A stretch of DNA of 64,000 nucleotides, from positions 47,995 to 111,994 of the forward strand of contig PAPO01000014.1 of NCBI GenBank assembly GCA_002708935.1, written 5' to 3'. This document shows positions 10,001 to 20,131 of this stretch, piece after piece (position 1 is the stretch's first letter; the number at the start of each line of letters is the position of its first letter). The notes under the pieces are model-generated. The model was not told the origin of the DNA. It worked only from the letters and a program-made list of their open reading frames with translations, and did not search any database. The stretch comes from Acidimicrobiaceae bacterium (lineage in GTDB: Bacteria > Actinomycetota > Acidimicrobiia > Acidimicrobiales > Poriferisodalaceae). The translations under genes and the position numbers were made by a program.

Positions 10001-11247
10001 GTCACCTCCGTCAACGCGAGCATTGTGTCCGCCAACAATTGAGCACCTACCACCAGATCCTGCGGGTCAGTATGTTCTGAAGGGTTATGACTTACCCCGT
10101 CAAGACTGGGAACGAAAATCATGCCAGTCGGGCAAACTCGGGCCATCATCTGAGCATCATGTCCAGCGCCCGACGGCATCCGTTTTGTCGACAGTCCCCG
10201 CTGTTTCGCTAGCTGTTCAATTTGTGTCACAACCCTGCCATCGAATTCCACAGGTTCAAAGCGGGCGAGTGACCTACTTTTAACGTCTACATCCTCGTCT
10301 TCGGCGATTGCTGCCACACGGAGTTGAAGCTGCTCTTCAGCAAGCTGAAGCGAAGACTCGTCCATGTTACGCAGATCAACGGTCATCGTTGCGTTGGCGG
10401 GAATGACATTCACCAAGTTGGGGTGCAGCGTTAAAGATCCAACGGTTGCTACTTGGCTGCCTCCTATTTCGGATGCTATGGACCGCGCAGCTACCACAAT
10501 TTCAGCTGCTACGCGCATGGGATCCCGACGAAGTGACATTGGGGTTGTGCCTGCATGGTTTGACTGTCCGCTCAAAGCCAATTCTGTCCATGAAATACCC
10601 TGCACCCCTTCAACCAGACCAATCTGGATGTCCTCTTTATCTAGGACAGGCCCCTGCTCAATATGCAGCTCTACAAAAGCGTGGGGCGCTGCACCTGGGC
10701 ATGGAGCTGAACCTCGATAACCAATGCGGTCTAACTCTTCTCCAACTACGGTGCCGTCGGAGCCCTCAACTTCCAGCACAGCTTCGACGCTCATACCCCC
10801 CACATAGGCGAGGCTTCCCATCATGTCCGGTGGATAACGGGAACCTTCTTCATTAGAAAAGAAGGCGACAGCTAATGGACGCGTAAGTTCAATACCTGCA
10901 GCAAGTGTTGCTTCGATAACTTCTAGCCCCGCTAGGACGCCGAGGTTGCCGTCGTAACGTCCTCCGGTTCCTACCGTATCGATATGGGATCCGGCCATAA
11001 CAGCACCTGATGCACCATCAGAGTTCGTGGAAGCTACTACGTTTCCCACAGCATCGATCGTTACCGTCAAACCCAAATCTCGCATCCATGTGACAACCAG
11101 ATCGCGGCCTTCGCGATCAGCGTCGGTGAACGCCAGACGAGAACATCCTTTAGTGCCTTCGATTTTTCCGATTTGGGCAAGCTCGGCTATCCGCTCAAGA
11201 AGCCGTTCCCCGTTGATTGACACCGATGGGCCATTTGGCAAAGCCAT
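9994..11247 (-). CDS. M20-family N-carbamoyl-L-amino acid hydrolase / allantoate amidohydrolase-like
   Basis: GSHIDTVGTGGRYDGNLGVLAGLEVI, FFSNEEGSRYPPDMMGS, ELHIEQGPVLD, GHDAQMMA. Confidence 0.85.
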   Translation of the reverse strand: MALPNGPSVSINGERLLERIAELAQIGKIEGTKGCSRLAFTDADREGRDLVVTWMRDLGLTVTIDAVGNVVASTNSDGASGAVMAGSHIDTVGTGGRYDGNLGVLAGLEVIEATLAAGIELTRPLAVAFFSNEEGSRYPPDMMGSLAYVGGMSVEAVLEVEGSDGTVVGEELDRIGYRGSAPCPGAAPHAFVELHIEQGPVLDKEDIQIGLVEGVQGISWTELALSGQSNHAGTTPMSLRRDPMRVAAEIVVAARSIASEIGGSQVATVGSLTLHPNLVNVIPANATMTVDLRNMDESSLQLAEEQLQLRVAAIAEDEDVDVKSRSLARFEPVEFDGRVVTQIEQLAKQRGLSTKRMPSGAGHDAQMMARVCPTGMIFVPSLDGVSHNPSEHTDPQDLVVGAQLLADTMLALTEVTW

Positions 11248-11312
11248 ATCTTCATTGAACCCGATTCATCTACAAAATAGCTAGTGATTCCCGTTGTCCT
11301 CATATTTCGTTA

Positions 11313-12350
11313 GTGTTCACTGACTACTACTTCATCGGAGATCTCGTGATTCGACCGGCTCTGTACCTCCAAGATGCTCACGCAATTACTGAGGGAATTG
11401 AATTCGCCAGATACGCAGAACACAGCGGATTTGATGCAGTTTGGCAGGCTGATTCACGCTTGGTTCGCGAAGCTTCTGTGCCAATGGCTGCGTTTGCGGC
11501 GACCACTGAACGAATCAAGATTGGTTCAGGGGTAGTAGATGTCTGGACTCGCAATCCGGCTCGGCTCGCTTCCATGTTCGCGACGCTCGATGATCTGGCG
11601 CCCGGGAGGATTTTGTGCGGGTTAGGTGCCTGGTGGGATCCTTTAGCGACCAAGGTTGGAGTTTCACGAGATCGACCTTTGACAGTTATGCGCGAAGTAG
11701 TTGCCGCAGTCCGCGCTCTTCTCGCTAATGAAACCGTGACTGTTGATGGGTATTTCGTGAAACTCGATGGTGTCGAGTTGGACTACGTCTACCAAGATCG
11801 CAAACCCAAAGAGGTTCCGATATACATCGGCGCTACTGGAATGAAAATGATGGAGTTAACTGGCGAAATCGCAGACGGTGTCGTCCTTAACTATCTAGTT
11901 TCACCTGATTACAACGCTCGCGCTATGGATGCTTTAGAACGAGGCGCTGAAAAAAGCGGGCGCTCAGTCGATGATCTTGATCGCCCTCAACTTGTGGTGT
12001 GTTCAGTCCACGAAGACCGTTCCACCGCACTGGATATGGCCAGAAATATGGTCACTCAATATCTCGGCCAACAACCTCACATAATGGAAGCTTCAGGTGT
12101 GCCGAAGTCGTTGCTTGAAGCGGTGGGGGAAGTGCTGACCTGGCCGGCCACACACGAACAAGTAGAAGCTGCATCGAAGTTGATACCGGATGAGATTGTG
12201 CAGATGTTGACCGCTTCAGGCACGGCAGCGGAAGCACGCGAAGCGGTAGCCGGTTACATGTCGAATGGCTGCACTTCACCCGTGTTGTATCCGTTGGGCG
12301 ACGTTTACGCCACTATTGATGCTTTCGCTGACTGGGACGGCTCGGGTTAG
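11313..12350 (+). CDS. LLM-class (F420-dependent-like) oxidoreductase
   Basis: [47 protein letters not shown]-barrel LLM family. Confidence 0.8.
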   Translation: MFTDYYFIGDLVIRPALYLQDAHAITEGIEFARYAEHSGFDAVWQADSRLVREASVPMAAFAATTERIKIGSGVVDVWTRNPARLASMFATLDDLAPGRILCGLGAWWDPLATKVGVSRDRPLTVMREVVAAVRALLANETVTVDGYFVKLDGVELDYVYQDRKPKEVPIYIGATGMKMMELTGEIADGVVLNYLVSPDYNARAMDALERGAEKSGRSVDDLDRPQLVVCSVHEDRSTALDMARNMVTQYLGQQPHIMEASGVPKSLLEAVGEVLTWPATHEQVEAASKLIPDEIVQMLTASGTAAEAREAVAGYMSNGCTSPVLYPLGDVYATIDAFADWDGSG

Positions 12351-12429
12351 AACTAATTATGGAAGCTTCCAAAGCCCTTTAATTTCTTCTTTGATCATTC
12401 TCTAGAAGGTCTCATCGCTCGCTCAGAAT

Positions 12430-13563
12430 GTGACAGAATGCGAAGGTTCGATGTCGAAAAAACATAGAGATAGGGCGGTAGAAATGCGGAGGAAGATTGC
12501 AGCACTGCTAGCGGTCTGTATCGGGCTGGGCTTTGTACTCACTAGCTGCGGTGGAGACGATGGTGCCGATACAAAGGCTGCGTTCGTATACGTAGGCCCA
12601 GTCGGCGACGCCGGTTGGACTTATGCACACGACGAAGGTCGGCAGTATGCGGAAAGTGAAACTGGTGTTGAAACGGCTTACGTGGAGGCAGTTCCTGAGG
12701 GAACAGCTGATTTTGCTAACTACGTTCGCGATTTCATTGACCAGGGGTACAACGTAATTATTGGTACCTCGTTTGGGTATATGGACGACATGCTCGCGTT
12801 GGCAGATGAATACCCTGACGTTGTTTTTGAACATGTCTCTGGGTACAAGATGAATGACAGCAACTTCGGCAACACCTTTGGCCGAATGTATGAGCCTCGT
12901 TATCTTTCCGGAATGGTTGCTGGTTCAGCCACAAGTTCAGGTTTGATCGGCTATGTCGCTGCTTTCCCAATCCCAGAAGTTATAAGAGGAATTAACGCCT
13001 TCACCCTTGGTGTCCAAGCCATAAACCCAAGCGCTCAAGTAGAAGTAATCTGGACCAGCACGTGGTTCGACCCAGTAGTCGAAGGTGACTCTGCTCAAGC
13101 GTTGCTTGATAAAGGTGCCGACGTGATCGCTATGCACCAGGATTCAACAGCGGCAGGCGAAAAGGCTGAAGCGGCCGGCGCACGGTGGGTTTCCTATAAC
13201 TCCGATATGAGTGCGTTCGCCCCGAACGCTTTCCTAACTGCCCCTGTCTGGAACTGGGGACCTCGGTATGTTGAAATTATCGAGGATGCGAAAGCGGGCA
13301 ATTACGCGCCAACCTCCTATTGGGGGTCAATGGCTGACGGAATCGTTGACCTTGCACCAATAGCAAGTGACGTCGACCAGTCCGTAGTTGATCAGGTAAT
13401 GGACGCAAAGGCTGCCATTATTGCCGGTGATATGCATCCGTTCACCGGTCCAATCATGGATCAGGACGGCAACCAAGTCCTTGGTGCTGGTGAAGTCATG
13501 GACGACGGAGCAATGCTCGGGATGATGTTCTTCGTTGAAGGCGTCATTGGATCCACTGGCTGA
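12430..13563 (+). CDS. BMP/PnrA-like ABC transporter substrate-binding lipoprotein
   Basis: Lipobox LTSCGG; AFVYVGPVGDAGWTYAHDEGRQ, VFEHVSGY, MYEPRYLSGMVAG. Start may instead be ATG 12451 or 12484. Confidence 0.85.
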   Translation: MTECEGSMSKKHRDRAVEMRRKIAALLAVCIGLGFVLTSCGGDDGADTKAAFVYVGPVGDAGWTYAHDEGRQYAESETGVETAYVEAVPEGTADFANYVRDFIDQGYNVIIGTSFGYMDDMLALADEYPDVVFEHVSGYKMNDSNFGNTFGRMYEPRYLSGMVAGSATSSGLIGYVAAFPIPEVIRGINAFTLGVQAINPSAQVEVIWTSTWFDPVVEGDSAQALLDKGADVIAMHQDSTAAGEKAEAAGARWVSYNSDMSAFAPNAFLTAPVWNWGPRYVEIIEDAKAGNYAPTSYWGSMADGIVDLAPIASDVDQSVVDQVMDAKAAIIAGDMHPFTGPIMDQDGNQVLGAGEVMDDGAMLGMMFFVEGVIGSTG

Positions 13564-13585
13564 GTTAGTTAGCTGTTAACAGCAT

Positions 13586-13626
13586 TTAGCGGCGCCGGCG
13601 AGGACTACCCACGTCGGCGCCGCTAA
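13586..13626 (+). other. Strong intercistronic stem-loop between SBP and ATPase genes
   Basis: TTAGCGGCGCCGGCG / CGTCGGCGCCGCTAA: 15-bp stem with one G-U wobble and an 11-nt loop; no T-run follows. Confidence 0.75.
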
Positions 13627-13656
13627 CGCGTTTAAGCAAAGTAGGTTCTCCTCTCG

Positions 13657-15198
13657 ATGACGCAACCCTCATCTCCTGCCGATAGCGGCCAACTCTCCGT
13701 CGAATTGACAGATATATGGAAAACATTTCCAGGGGTTGTCGCGAATGCTGGAGTGGGACTCGCCGTGCGGCGCCGGTCAATTCATGCTCTTCTAGGAGAA
13801 AACGGGGCCGGCAAGTCAACGCTGATGAACATCCTCGCGGGGGTCTACCATCCCGACAGCGGCGAAGTGAAAATCCATGGTCTCTCCCACCAATTTCGAA
13901 ATCCGGCTGATGCTTTGTCTGCTGGAGTTGGCATGGTCCATCAAGAATTCCGGCTGATTCCTTCTTTTTCGGTAGCTGAAAATATTGTCCTCGGTTCAGC
14001 CCCATCCATCATCAATAATCGCCAGGTCGAGAACGATGTTGCAGATATGGCGCGCAAGTACGGATTAAAGGTTGATCCGGCCCAGCCGCTGTGGCAGCTA
14101 TCTATGGGTGAGCGCCAAAAAGTGGAGATATTGAAAGTGTTGTGGCGTGATGCGCAGGTGCTAATCCTTGACGAACCAACCACTGTCTTGACACCCAGTG
14201 AAGTAGACGAATTAGGTGAGATCTTGCGACGGATGGCTGATGATGGGCGTTCCATTATTTTTATTAGCCACAAATTGCATGAAGTCTCCGGAATCTGTGA
14301 CGAAGCCACCGTATTAAGGCAGGGCGAAACCGTTGCGGGATCATTAGACATGGCAACAACGGCCCAAGACGAACTAGCACGTCTCATGGTTGGGGCGGCT
14401 CCTGCCATTGCGGCCCGGCCTGCGGCAGCAACTCCAGGGAAACCTTTGCTAGAGCTACAAAATTTAAGCGCAATAGGTGACCGCGGTGTCAACGCGTTTT
14501 CCGACGTCAGCTTCCGAATCCATGCAGGGGAAATAGTTGGTATCGCCGGCGTAGCTGGCAATGGGCAACGAGAACTAGCTGACGTCATTGCTGGTTTACG
14601 ACTTTCAAATAACGGCACATTAATCATGGATGGCACTGACATAACTGCGGTTAGCGCTCACCGTCGCTTTCAGTCTGGCCTGGCATACATACCTGAGGAT
14701 CGCCTCGGCGTCGGATTAGCACCACGCCTTTCCATAACCGACAACGCGATACTTCGCGTTTACCGGCAACAACGGCGAGGCCCGTTTATTGTCGCTGAAA
14801 AGGCCCTGTCCTACTGCGCTGACCTCGTCAAACGTTTCGGAGTTCGATCAGGTGATCCCGATGGGCCAATCGCTGCTCTGTCGGGAGGAAATCTTCAGCG
14901 CCTTTTGGTCGGTAGAGAATTAGATGGGAAACCTTCCGTGGTCGTCGCTTCCCAGCCCACACGAGGTCTTGACGTGCAAGGAGTGAAGGCGATTCAAGAT
15001 CTGTTACTTGATCAGCGAAATTCAGGTGCGGCAGTCATGATGATCTCCGAAGACCTTGATGAACTCCTCACGCTAACCGACCGGCTTCTCGTGATGGAAG
15101 GGGGCGTCATCCGTGGCGAGTTCGATCCTCGAACTGTATCTCGACATGAAGTTGGGATGGCAATGCTCTCTGATACGCAACCCTCTTCGCAATCATGA
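13657..15198 (+). CDS. ABC transporter ATP-binding protein, duplicated domain (BMP/nucleoside type)
   Basis: GENGAGKSTLMNILAG, LSMGERQKVEILKVLWRDAQVLILDEPT, second domain GVAGNGQRELADVIAG, SGGNLQRLLVGREL. Confidence 0.9.
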   Translation: MTQPSSPADSGQLSVELTDIWKTFPGVVANAGVGLAVRRRSIHALLGENGAGKSTLMNILAGVYHPDSGEVKIHGLSHQFRNPADALSAGVGMVHQEFRLIPSFSVAENIVLGSAPSIINNRQVENDVADMARKYGLKVDPAQPLWQLSMGERQKVEILKVLWRDAQVLILDEPTTVLTPSEVDELGEILRRMADDGRSIIFISHKLHEVSGICDEATVLRQGETVAGSLDMATTAQDELARLMVGAAPAIAARPAAATPGKPLLELQNLSAIGDRGVNAFSDVSFRIHAGEIVGIAGVAGNGQRELADVIAGLRLSNNGTLIMDGTDITAVSAHRRFQSGLAYIPEDRLGVGLAPRLSITDNAILRVYRQQRRGPFIVAEKALSYCADLVKRFGVRSGDPDGPIAALSGGNLQRLLVGRELDGKPSVVVASQPTRGLDVQGVKAIQDLLLDQRNSGAAVMMISEDLDELLTLTDRLLVMEGGVIRGEFDPRTVSRHEVGMAMLSDTQPSSQS

Positions 15199-16280
15199 AA
15201 CGTCCTCGTTTAAGCCTCCGGGAACAACCCCTACCGGGAGGGCAGCCTCTCGCGTTCGGCACAGGTTTAGCCATCGCACTCTTTGTCGGCACACTGCTTC
15301 TTTTAGGTGCTGGACATGACCCTTTGAGAATCTATTCAAGAATGTTTGACGCCTCACTCGGCGATCCTGATGCTTGGGCCATAACGCTGAACCGCGCTGT
15401 TCCTCTTGGGCTTGCCGGCTTAGCAGTAGCTATTGCGGGCTCTATGGGACTTTGGAACATCGGTGCTGAAGGCCAAATAATGGCAGGAGCAATCGGGGCA
15501 GCTTGGGTGGCCCGTATAGGCGGTGATTGGCCTGGGCTTGTACTCATCACAATGATGCTCGTCGCAGCGATCGGCGGTGGAGGCATCCTTGCACTTGGGC
15601 CTGCAGTGGCTCGAGCCAAACTCGGTGTTAACGAAATCATCACAACTTTGATGCTTAATGAGGTCGCAATTCGGCTGGTTCAATGGCTTATCCATGGTCC
15701 TTGGAAAGACCCCGACTCATTTAACTTTCCGTTGGCTCCTATGTTGCCTGACCAGGCCCGCTTACCAACACTTTTTAGCCGAGCACATTTTGGGTTGCTC
15801 ATAGCAGCAGCCGTGATCATCATTGCCTCTGTCGCGGTCCGTTACACCGCTTGGGGATACGAGCTAAGAATCGCTGGGTCTTCCGAATCCACGGCACGGT
15901 ACAGCGGCATCTCATTACCCAAGAAAGTCCTCACCGTGCTCGTGTTGAGTGGTGCTGTAGCGGGATTAGCCGGCGGTGTTGAACTAGCGGGCACCGCCGA
16001 TCGTCTAACAGAGACGATTTCGAATGGTTTCGGTTTCGCGGGCATCATCGTTGCTGCCTTGGCGCTTATGCGCCCATCGGGCGTAGCCGCGGTCGCCTTA
16101 CTCTTTGGCGCCGTCCAAATAGGTGGTCAAAGTATTCAAACCCTTGGAGTTTCTTCCTCGGTTTCAACAATTCTCCAAGCGTTTGTTCTATTTGGTGCAA
16201 TCGGAGCTGGGGTCTTTAGCCGGTATCGCGTGACCTTAGACAGCGGGCCAGCCTCAACCCCAGAGGAAGCCAAGTCATGA
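15195..16280 (+). CDS. ABC transporter permease (BMP/nucleoside type)
   Basis: Multiple TM segments; LWNIGAEGQIMAGAIGA, LGVNEIITTLMLNE. Confidence 0.88.
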   Translation: MKRPRLSLREQPLPGGQPLAFGTGLAIALFVGTLLLLGAGHDPLRIYSRMFDASLGDPDAWAITLNRAVPLGLAGLAVAIAGSMGLWNIGAEGQIMAGAIGAAWVARIGGDWPGLVLITMMLVAAIGGGGILALGPAVARAKLGVNEIITTLMLNEVAIRLVQWLIHGPWKDPDSFNFPLAPMLPDQARLPTLFSRAHFGLLIAAAVIIIASVAVRYTAWGYELRIAGSSESTARYSGISLPKKVLTVLVLSGAVAGLAGGVELAGTADRLTETISNGFGFAGIIVAALALMRPSGVAAVALLFGAVQIGGQSIQTLGVSSSVSTILQAFVLFGAIGAGVFSRYRVTLDSGPASTPEEAKS

Positions 16281-17209
16281 ACGAAGCATCATTAATCGGT
16301 CTGCTTTTTGCGACAGTCTCTTTTGGGGCCCTTCTCTACTTAGCGGCGTTAGGCGAACTATTGGCTGAGAAGGCGGGCGTCTTAAATCTTGGCGTTGAAG
16401 GGATGATGGCCATTGGCGCTGTCACTGCTTTTATCGCAGGGGTTGAATTCCAAAACCCTTGGTTGGCCTTAATAATTGCCATGCTCAGCGGGGCCTTGTT
16501 GGCTTCCGTTCACGGCTTTTTCACTGTTGGGCTAGGCGCTGAACAAGTTGTCTCAGGTCTATCGCTCACAATTTTAGGATTGGGCCTTGCTGCTTATCTG
16601 GGCAAGGGCTATGTCGGATTACCGCCGGGTGCCGAATTGGTACCCGTTGAATGGGGACGTTTGTCTGATTTGCCATGGGTTGGGCCAATTTTGTTTAACC
16701 AGGCCCCAATCGTTTATTTGGCACTCCTGTCGGGGATAGCAGTAAGTCTCATCCTTTCAAGCACTCGTCTAGGTCTGGCTTTACGAGCCGCAGGTGAGTC
16801 TGCCTCTTCCACTGATTCGGCAGGCCATTCTGTTCTTGGTCTTCGACTTGCTGCTGTAGCTGCTGGAGGGGCGCTGGCAGGCGCATCGGGAGCTTATTTG
16901 ACATTAAGCATCACTCCCCAATGGGCTGAAGGCGTAACTGCCGGTCGTGGGTGGATAGCCGTTGCTCTCGTTATTTTTGGAGCTTGGCGTCCTAGCAGAG
17001 TTGGTTGGGGAGCCTTGCTTTTTGGTGGGACATTGGCATTAAAGCCCCGCCTCCAGACCTTTGGTGTCGATTTCTCTCCAATAATTTTGTCGATGTTGCC
17101 ATACATTCTCACACTTCTAATTCTGCTCATCATTTCAGTTCAAGCACGCAAACGACCATCACCAGCTCCAGCCGCGCTTGGGTTGGCTTACCGCCGAGAA
17201 GAACGCTGA
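16277..17209 (+). CDS. ABC transporter permease (BMP/nucleoside type)
   Basis: LGELLAEKAGVLNLGVEGMMAIGAVTAF, GAEQVVSGLSLTILGLGLA; 4-bp overlap with preceding permease. Confidence 0.88.
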   Translation: MNEASLIGLLFATVSFGALLYLAALGELLAEKAGVLNLGVEGMMAIGAVTAFIAGVEFQNPWLALIIAMLSGALLASVHGFFTVGLGAEQVVSGLSLTILGLGLAAYLGKGYVGLPPGAELVPVEWGRLSDLPWVGPILFNQAPIVYLALLSGIAVSLILSSTRLGLALRAAGESASSTDSAGHSVLGLRLAAVAAGGALAGASGAYLTLSITPQWAEGVTAGRGWIAVALVIFGAWRPSRVGWGALLFGGTLALKPRLQTFGVDFSPIILSMLPYILTLLILLIISVQARKRPSPAPAALGLAYRREER

Positions 17210-17434
17210 AACATACCGCCCCCACCCTGACAGCGCTTACCCGTAACTGTGGGTATTACGTCGGTCTAACTGAACATCACCATTTCATTTGGCGTCCTCT
17301 CAAAGTCCACCAAAGTGCCCTTTAAAGAGAACGATTATGCTGCAATAACGTTCGATGATTTGTATCACCGGCGAAGAGAAACAAACTAGAGCCGAACGTA
17401 CACCCGAGCTCACAGTCGGAAAGTTGGATGAGGA

Positions 17435-18547
17435 ATGCAGTATGCCCATCTCGGACTAGGAACTCCCGAATACTACGTACCCGGACTGCCAGCGGACTAT
17501 GTCGCCGAGCGTTACGGAATCCCATTAGCTGACATCGCGAAACTCGGCTCGGCAGAGAACCCCCACGGTGCCTCACCTCTTGCCACCGAAGCTGTCAGAG
17601 CCTCTCTTAGCAAACTGCACCTATATCCCTCCTGGACCGCCGATCCCCTGAGGGAAAAAATTGCTACAACTTACGGCTTCGATACTGCCGAGGTGATCTG
17701 CGGTGCCGGTGAGACAGAAATTCTTTCTCTCATCACCCGAGCCTTTTGTCCCCCTGACAACAAGATCCAGATGCCAGGCCCGTGTTTTCCCATCTATCAC
17801 CTCTTCGCAGAAGCAGAGGGTCGAACTCCAGTCTTAGTCCATGACGCCACTAACCGAGAATCAATGGGACTAGACGTAGACGCCTACATCGAAGCAATAG
17901 AAGAGGACACGCGAATTGTCTATATCACCAACCCGCATAGCCCATCAGGGACCTGGCTAGAGGAAAAGGATGTCCGACGCATCATTGAAGCCTGTCCAAA
18001 TGCGTTAGTGGTATTGGATGAGGCATACGTTCACTACTCGGACACGCCGGGTTACATCCATCTTGCATCCGAATACGGGAACCTCGCTGTGCTACGAACA
18101 TTTTCAAAGGCGTTCGGGCTAGCGGGGCTAAGAATCGGATTCGGAATAGCTTCGAAAACCATTATCGACACGCTGCTGGCAGTGAAACCAACGTGGAACA
18201 TGGGCCAACTACAAATTGCCGGGGGTATCGCTGCGCTCGACGATGACGAACACGTTAAACAAACGGTTGAAACCATTATCGAAAATCGCAAGTACGTACA
18301 AGGAAGATTCGGAGAACTCGACCGGTTTCGGATGATCAGTGGTAGCCGATCCAACTTCTTTCTGGTTGAAATTCTCGACCCTGACACAAACTCAACCAAG
18401 GTCTTTCAAGAACTCCTCGAACGCGGTGTAATCGTGAAGGACGGCTCAATTTCATTCCGAGGCCTCCACGACCGCTTCTTGCGCTGTGACGTCAATCTCA
18501 AATCGCACATGGATCGTCTTGTCGATGCCCTCGCCGACCTCCCCTAG
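17435..18547 (+). CDS. Histidinol-phosphate aminotransferase-like PLP aminotransferase
   Basis: NPHGASP, ITNPHSPSGTW, VVLDEAYVHYS, RTFSKAFGLAGLRIGFG. Confidence 0.85.
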   Translation: MQYAHLGLGTPEYYVPGLPADYVAERYGIPLADIAKLGSAENPHGASPLATEAVRASLSKLHLYPSWTADPLREKIATTYGFDTAEVICGAGETEILSLITRAFCPPDNKIQMPGPCFPIYHLFAEAEGRTPVLVHDATNRESMGLDVDAYIEAIEEDTRIVYITNPHSPSGTWLEEKDVRRIIEACPNALVVLDEAYVHYSDTPGYIHLASEYGNLAVLRTFSKAFGLAGLRIGFGIASKTIIDTLLAVKPTWNMGQLQIAGGIAALDDDEHVKQTVETIIENRKYVQGRFGELDRFRMISGSRSNFFLVEILDPDTNSTKVFQELLERGVIVKDGSISFRGLHDRFLRCDVNLKSHMDRLVDALADLP

Positions 18548-19904
18548 CCAGTCCGCCATACTGGCTGAGTTCTTGACGCAACTAGCCGGTTCAGTTGACC
18601 CAAGACTGTTGGAACTTGCTACAGCACGACTTATTGATACATCCGCATCAATAATCTTCGGCGCTGAACAGCCTTGGTCGAACGCAGTAATTGAGCACGC
18701 CCTAGACACAGGAGCGACCGGCAACTCCACCATTATTGGCCGACCTAATACAACCAGTACACCTGCTATGACAGCACTGGCTAACGGAGCATCGGGTCAT
18801 GCTTTCGAACTCGATGATGTTCACGAAGAAGCGATAAACCACCCGGGGGCTGTCGTGATACCCGCTGCACTTGCGCTCGCAGAAGATCTAAATTGCTCTG
18901 GACGCGATTTGCTTGAGGCAATCGTCATCGGCTACGAGGCAATGGGTCGCGCGGGTATAGCAGTTGGCCCCACCTCTCATATGTTGGCTGGTTTCCACCC
19001 AACATCAATGTCAGGCGTCTTTGGCGCTGCTGCTGCAGCAGGTCGGCTCTTAAACTTCGGAGCAACAGAACTCAACCACGCATTCGGTATCGCGTCCTCA
19101 CTGGCTTCGGGCACAATGGAATTTGCCGCTTCCGGCGGCATGGCCAAACGAATTCACGCCGGTCGAGCAGCCGAAGGGGGTCTTACTGCAGCGTTATTGG
19201 CAGCACGCGGATTTGAGGGCTCATCAGACGGGCTCGCCGGTCGGTACGGCTTCTGCCGAATTTTTACCGACGACCCGAGGCTAGATCTGCTTACAGATCG
19301 CCTGGGGCAAAGATGGATGCTCGACGAAATCACCGTCAAACCGTACGCAGCCTGCAGCGACATTCACCCAATGATCCAAGCGGCAATACAGCTACGGCAC
19401 GAACATAACTTGCAACCCGGAGACATTGAGAGCATCGAATTAGATGGGCCCACCAAAGCCGCTGTCCAAAACGATATGGACGGGACCATCTCTGTTATGG
19501 CTGCGCAGTACTCGGCACAATTCAACATTGCCGCAGCGCTCATTGCTGACCCCGCCAACCCCGAAACGTATCAACTTGATCAGATCTCTAAACCTGAAAT
19601 ATCAGCGCTTCAGGAGAAAGTAGTTTCTCTCCGACCGGCAGCAGAGTTCGATGCTACCTATGCCTGGAAAATGGGTGGCCGAGTCCGAATTAGGCTCGTC
19701 GACGGAAGGATGGTGAGCGCCACAGTTCACGGTCAAAAAGGTTCAATGCACGACCCGCTCGAGGCCTCGGAGCTGGCTTCCAAATTTTCTCGGCTTACTG
19801 AAGGTCGATGCAATCCCAATCTCGAATCACTCATTTGGGCTGTGGACGCCGCCGAGGAGCTAACCGAGCTCTCGAAGGCATTGCGTTCACCAATTTCAGA
19901 TTGA
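18525..19904 (+). CDS. MmgE/PrpD family protein
   Basis: DTSASIIFGA, NGASGHAFELDDVHEEAINHPGAVVIPAALALAE, KPYAACSDIHPMIQAA. Track start is 18486 (GTG); ATG 18525 is likely. Confidence 0.82.
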   Translation: MPSPTSPSQSAILAEFLTQLAGSVDPRLLELATARLIDTSASIIFGAEQPWSNAVIEHALDTGATGNSTIIGRPNTTSTPAMTALANGASGHAFELDDVHEEAINHPGAVVIPAALALAEDLNCSGRDLLEAIVIGYEAMGRAGIAVGPTSHMLAGFHPTSMSGVFGAAAAAGRLLNFGATELNHAFGIASSLASGTMEFAASGGMAKRIHAGRAAEGGLTAALLAARGFEGSSDGLAGRYGFCRIFTDDPRLDLLTDRLGQRWMLDEITVKPYAACSDIHPMIQAAIQLRHEHNLQPGDIESIELDGPTKAAVQNDMDGTISVMAAQYSAQFNIAAALIADPANPETYQLDQISKPEISALQEKVVSLRPAAEFDATYAWKMGGRVRIRLVDGRMVSATVHGQKGSMHDPLEASELASKFSRLTEGRCNPNLESLIWAVDAAEELTELSKALRSPISD

Positions 19905-20131
19905 GCAGTTAATTAAGCCCCAACAGCATTGAGAGGCTGTTCGAGATACCGGGTTAGAACCAACCACCGGTTAAAAACTGAACCACTCAGAAAAGAACAG
20001 TTGACTGCCGGGCCTACAGCGGCCTTTCAAACGAAGCTCCGTCTCATTGACCGGACACACACCAGTCGGCGTTGGATCATCCTGACTGACTATCATGCGA
20101 ACGGGATCGCCGAAAACAACGTAGGGGTAAA

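Noticed and set aside
19905-20131. TPP riboswitch upstream of the ThiXYZ-like operon
   Set aside because: Core CUGAGA and CCUGAUC elements are absent; only loose resemblance.
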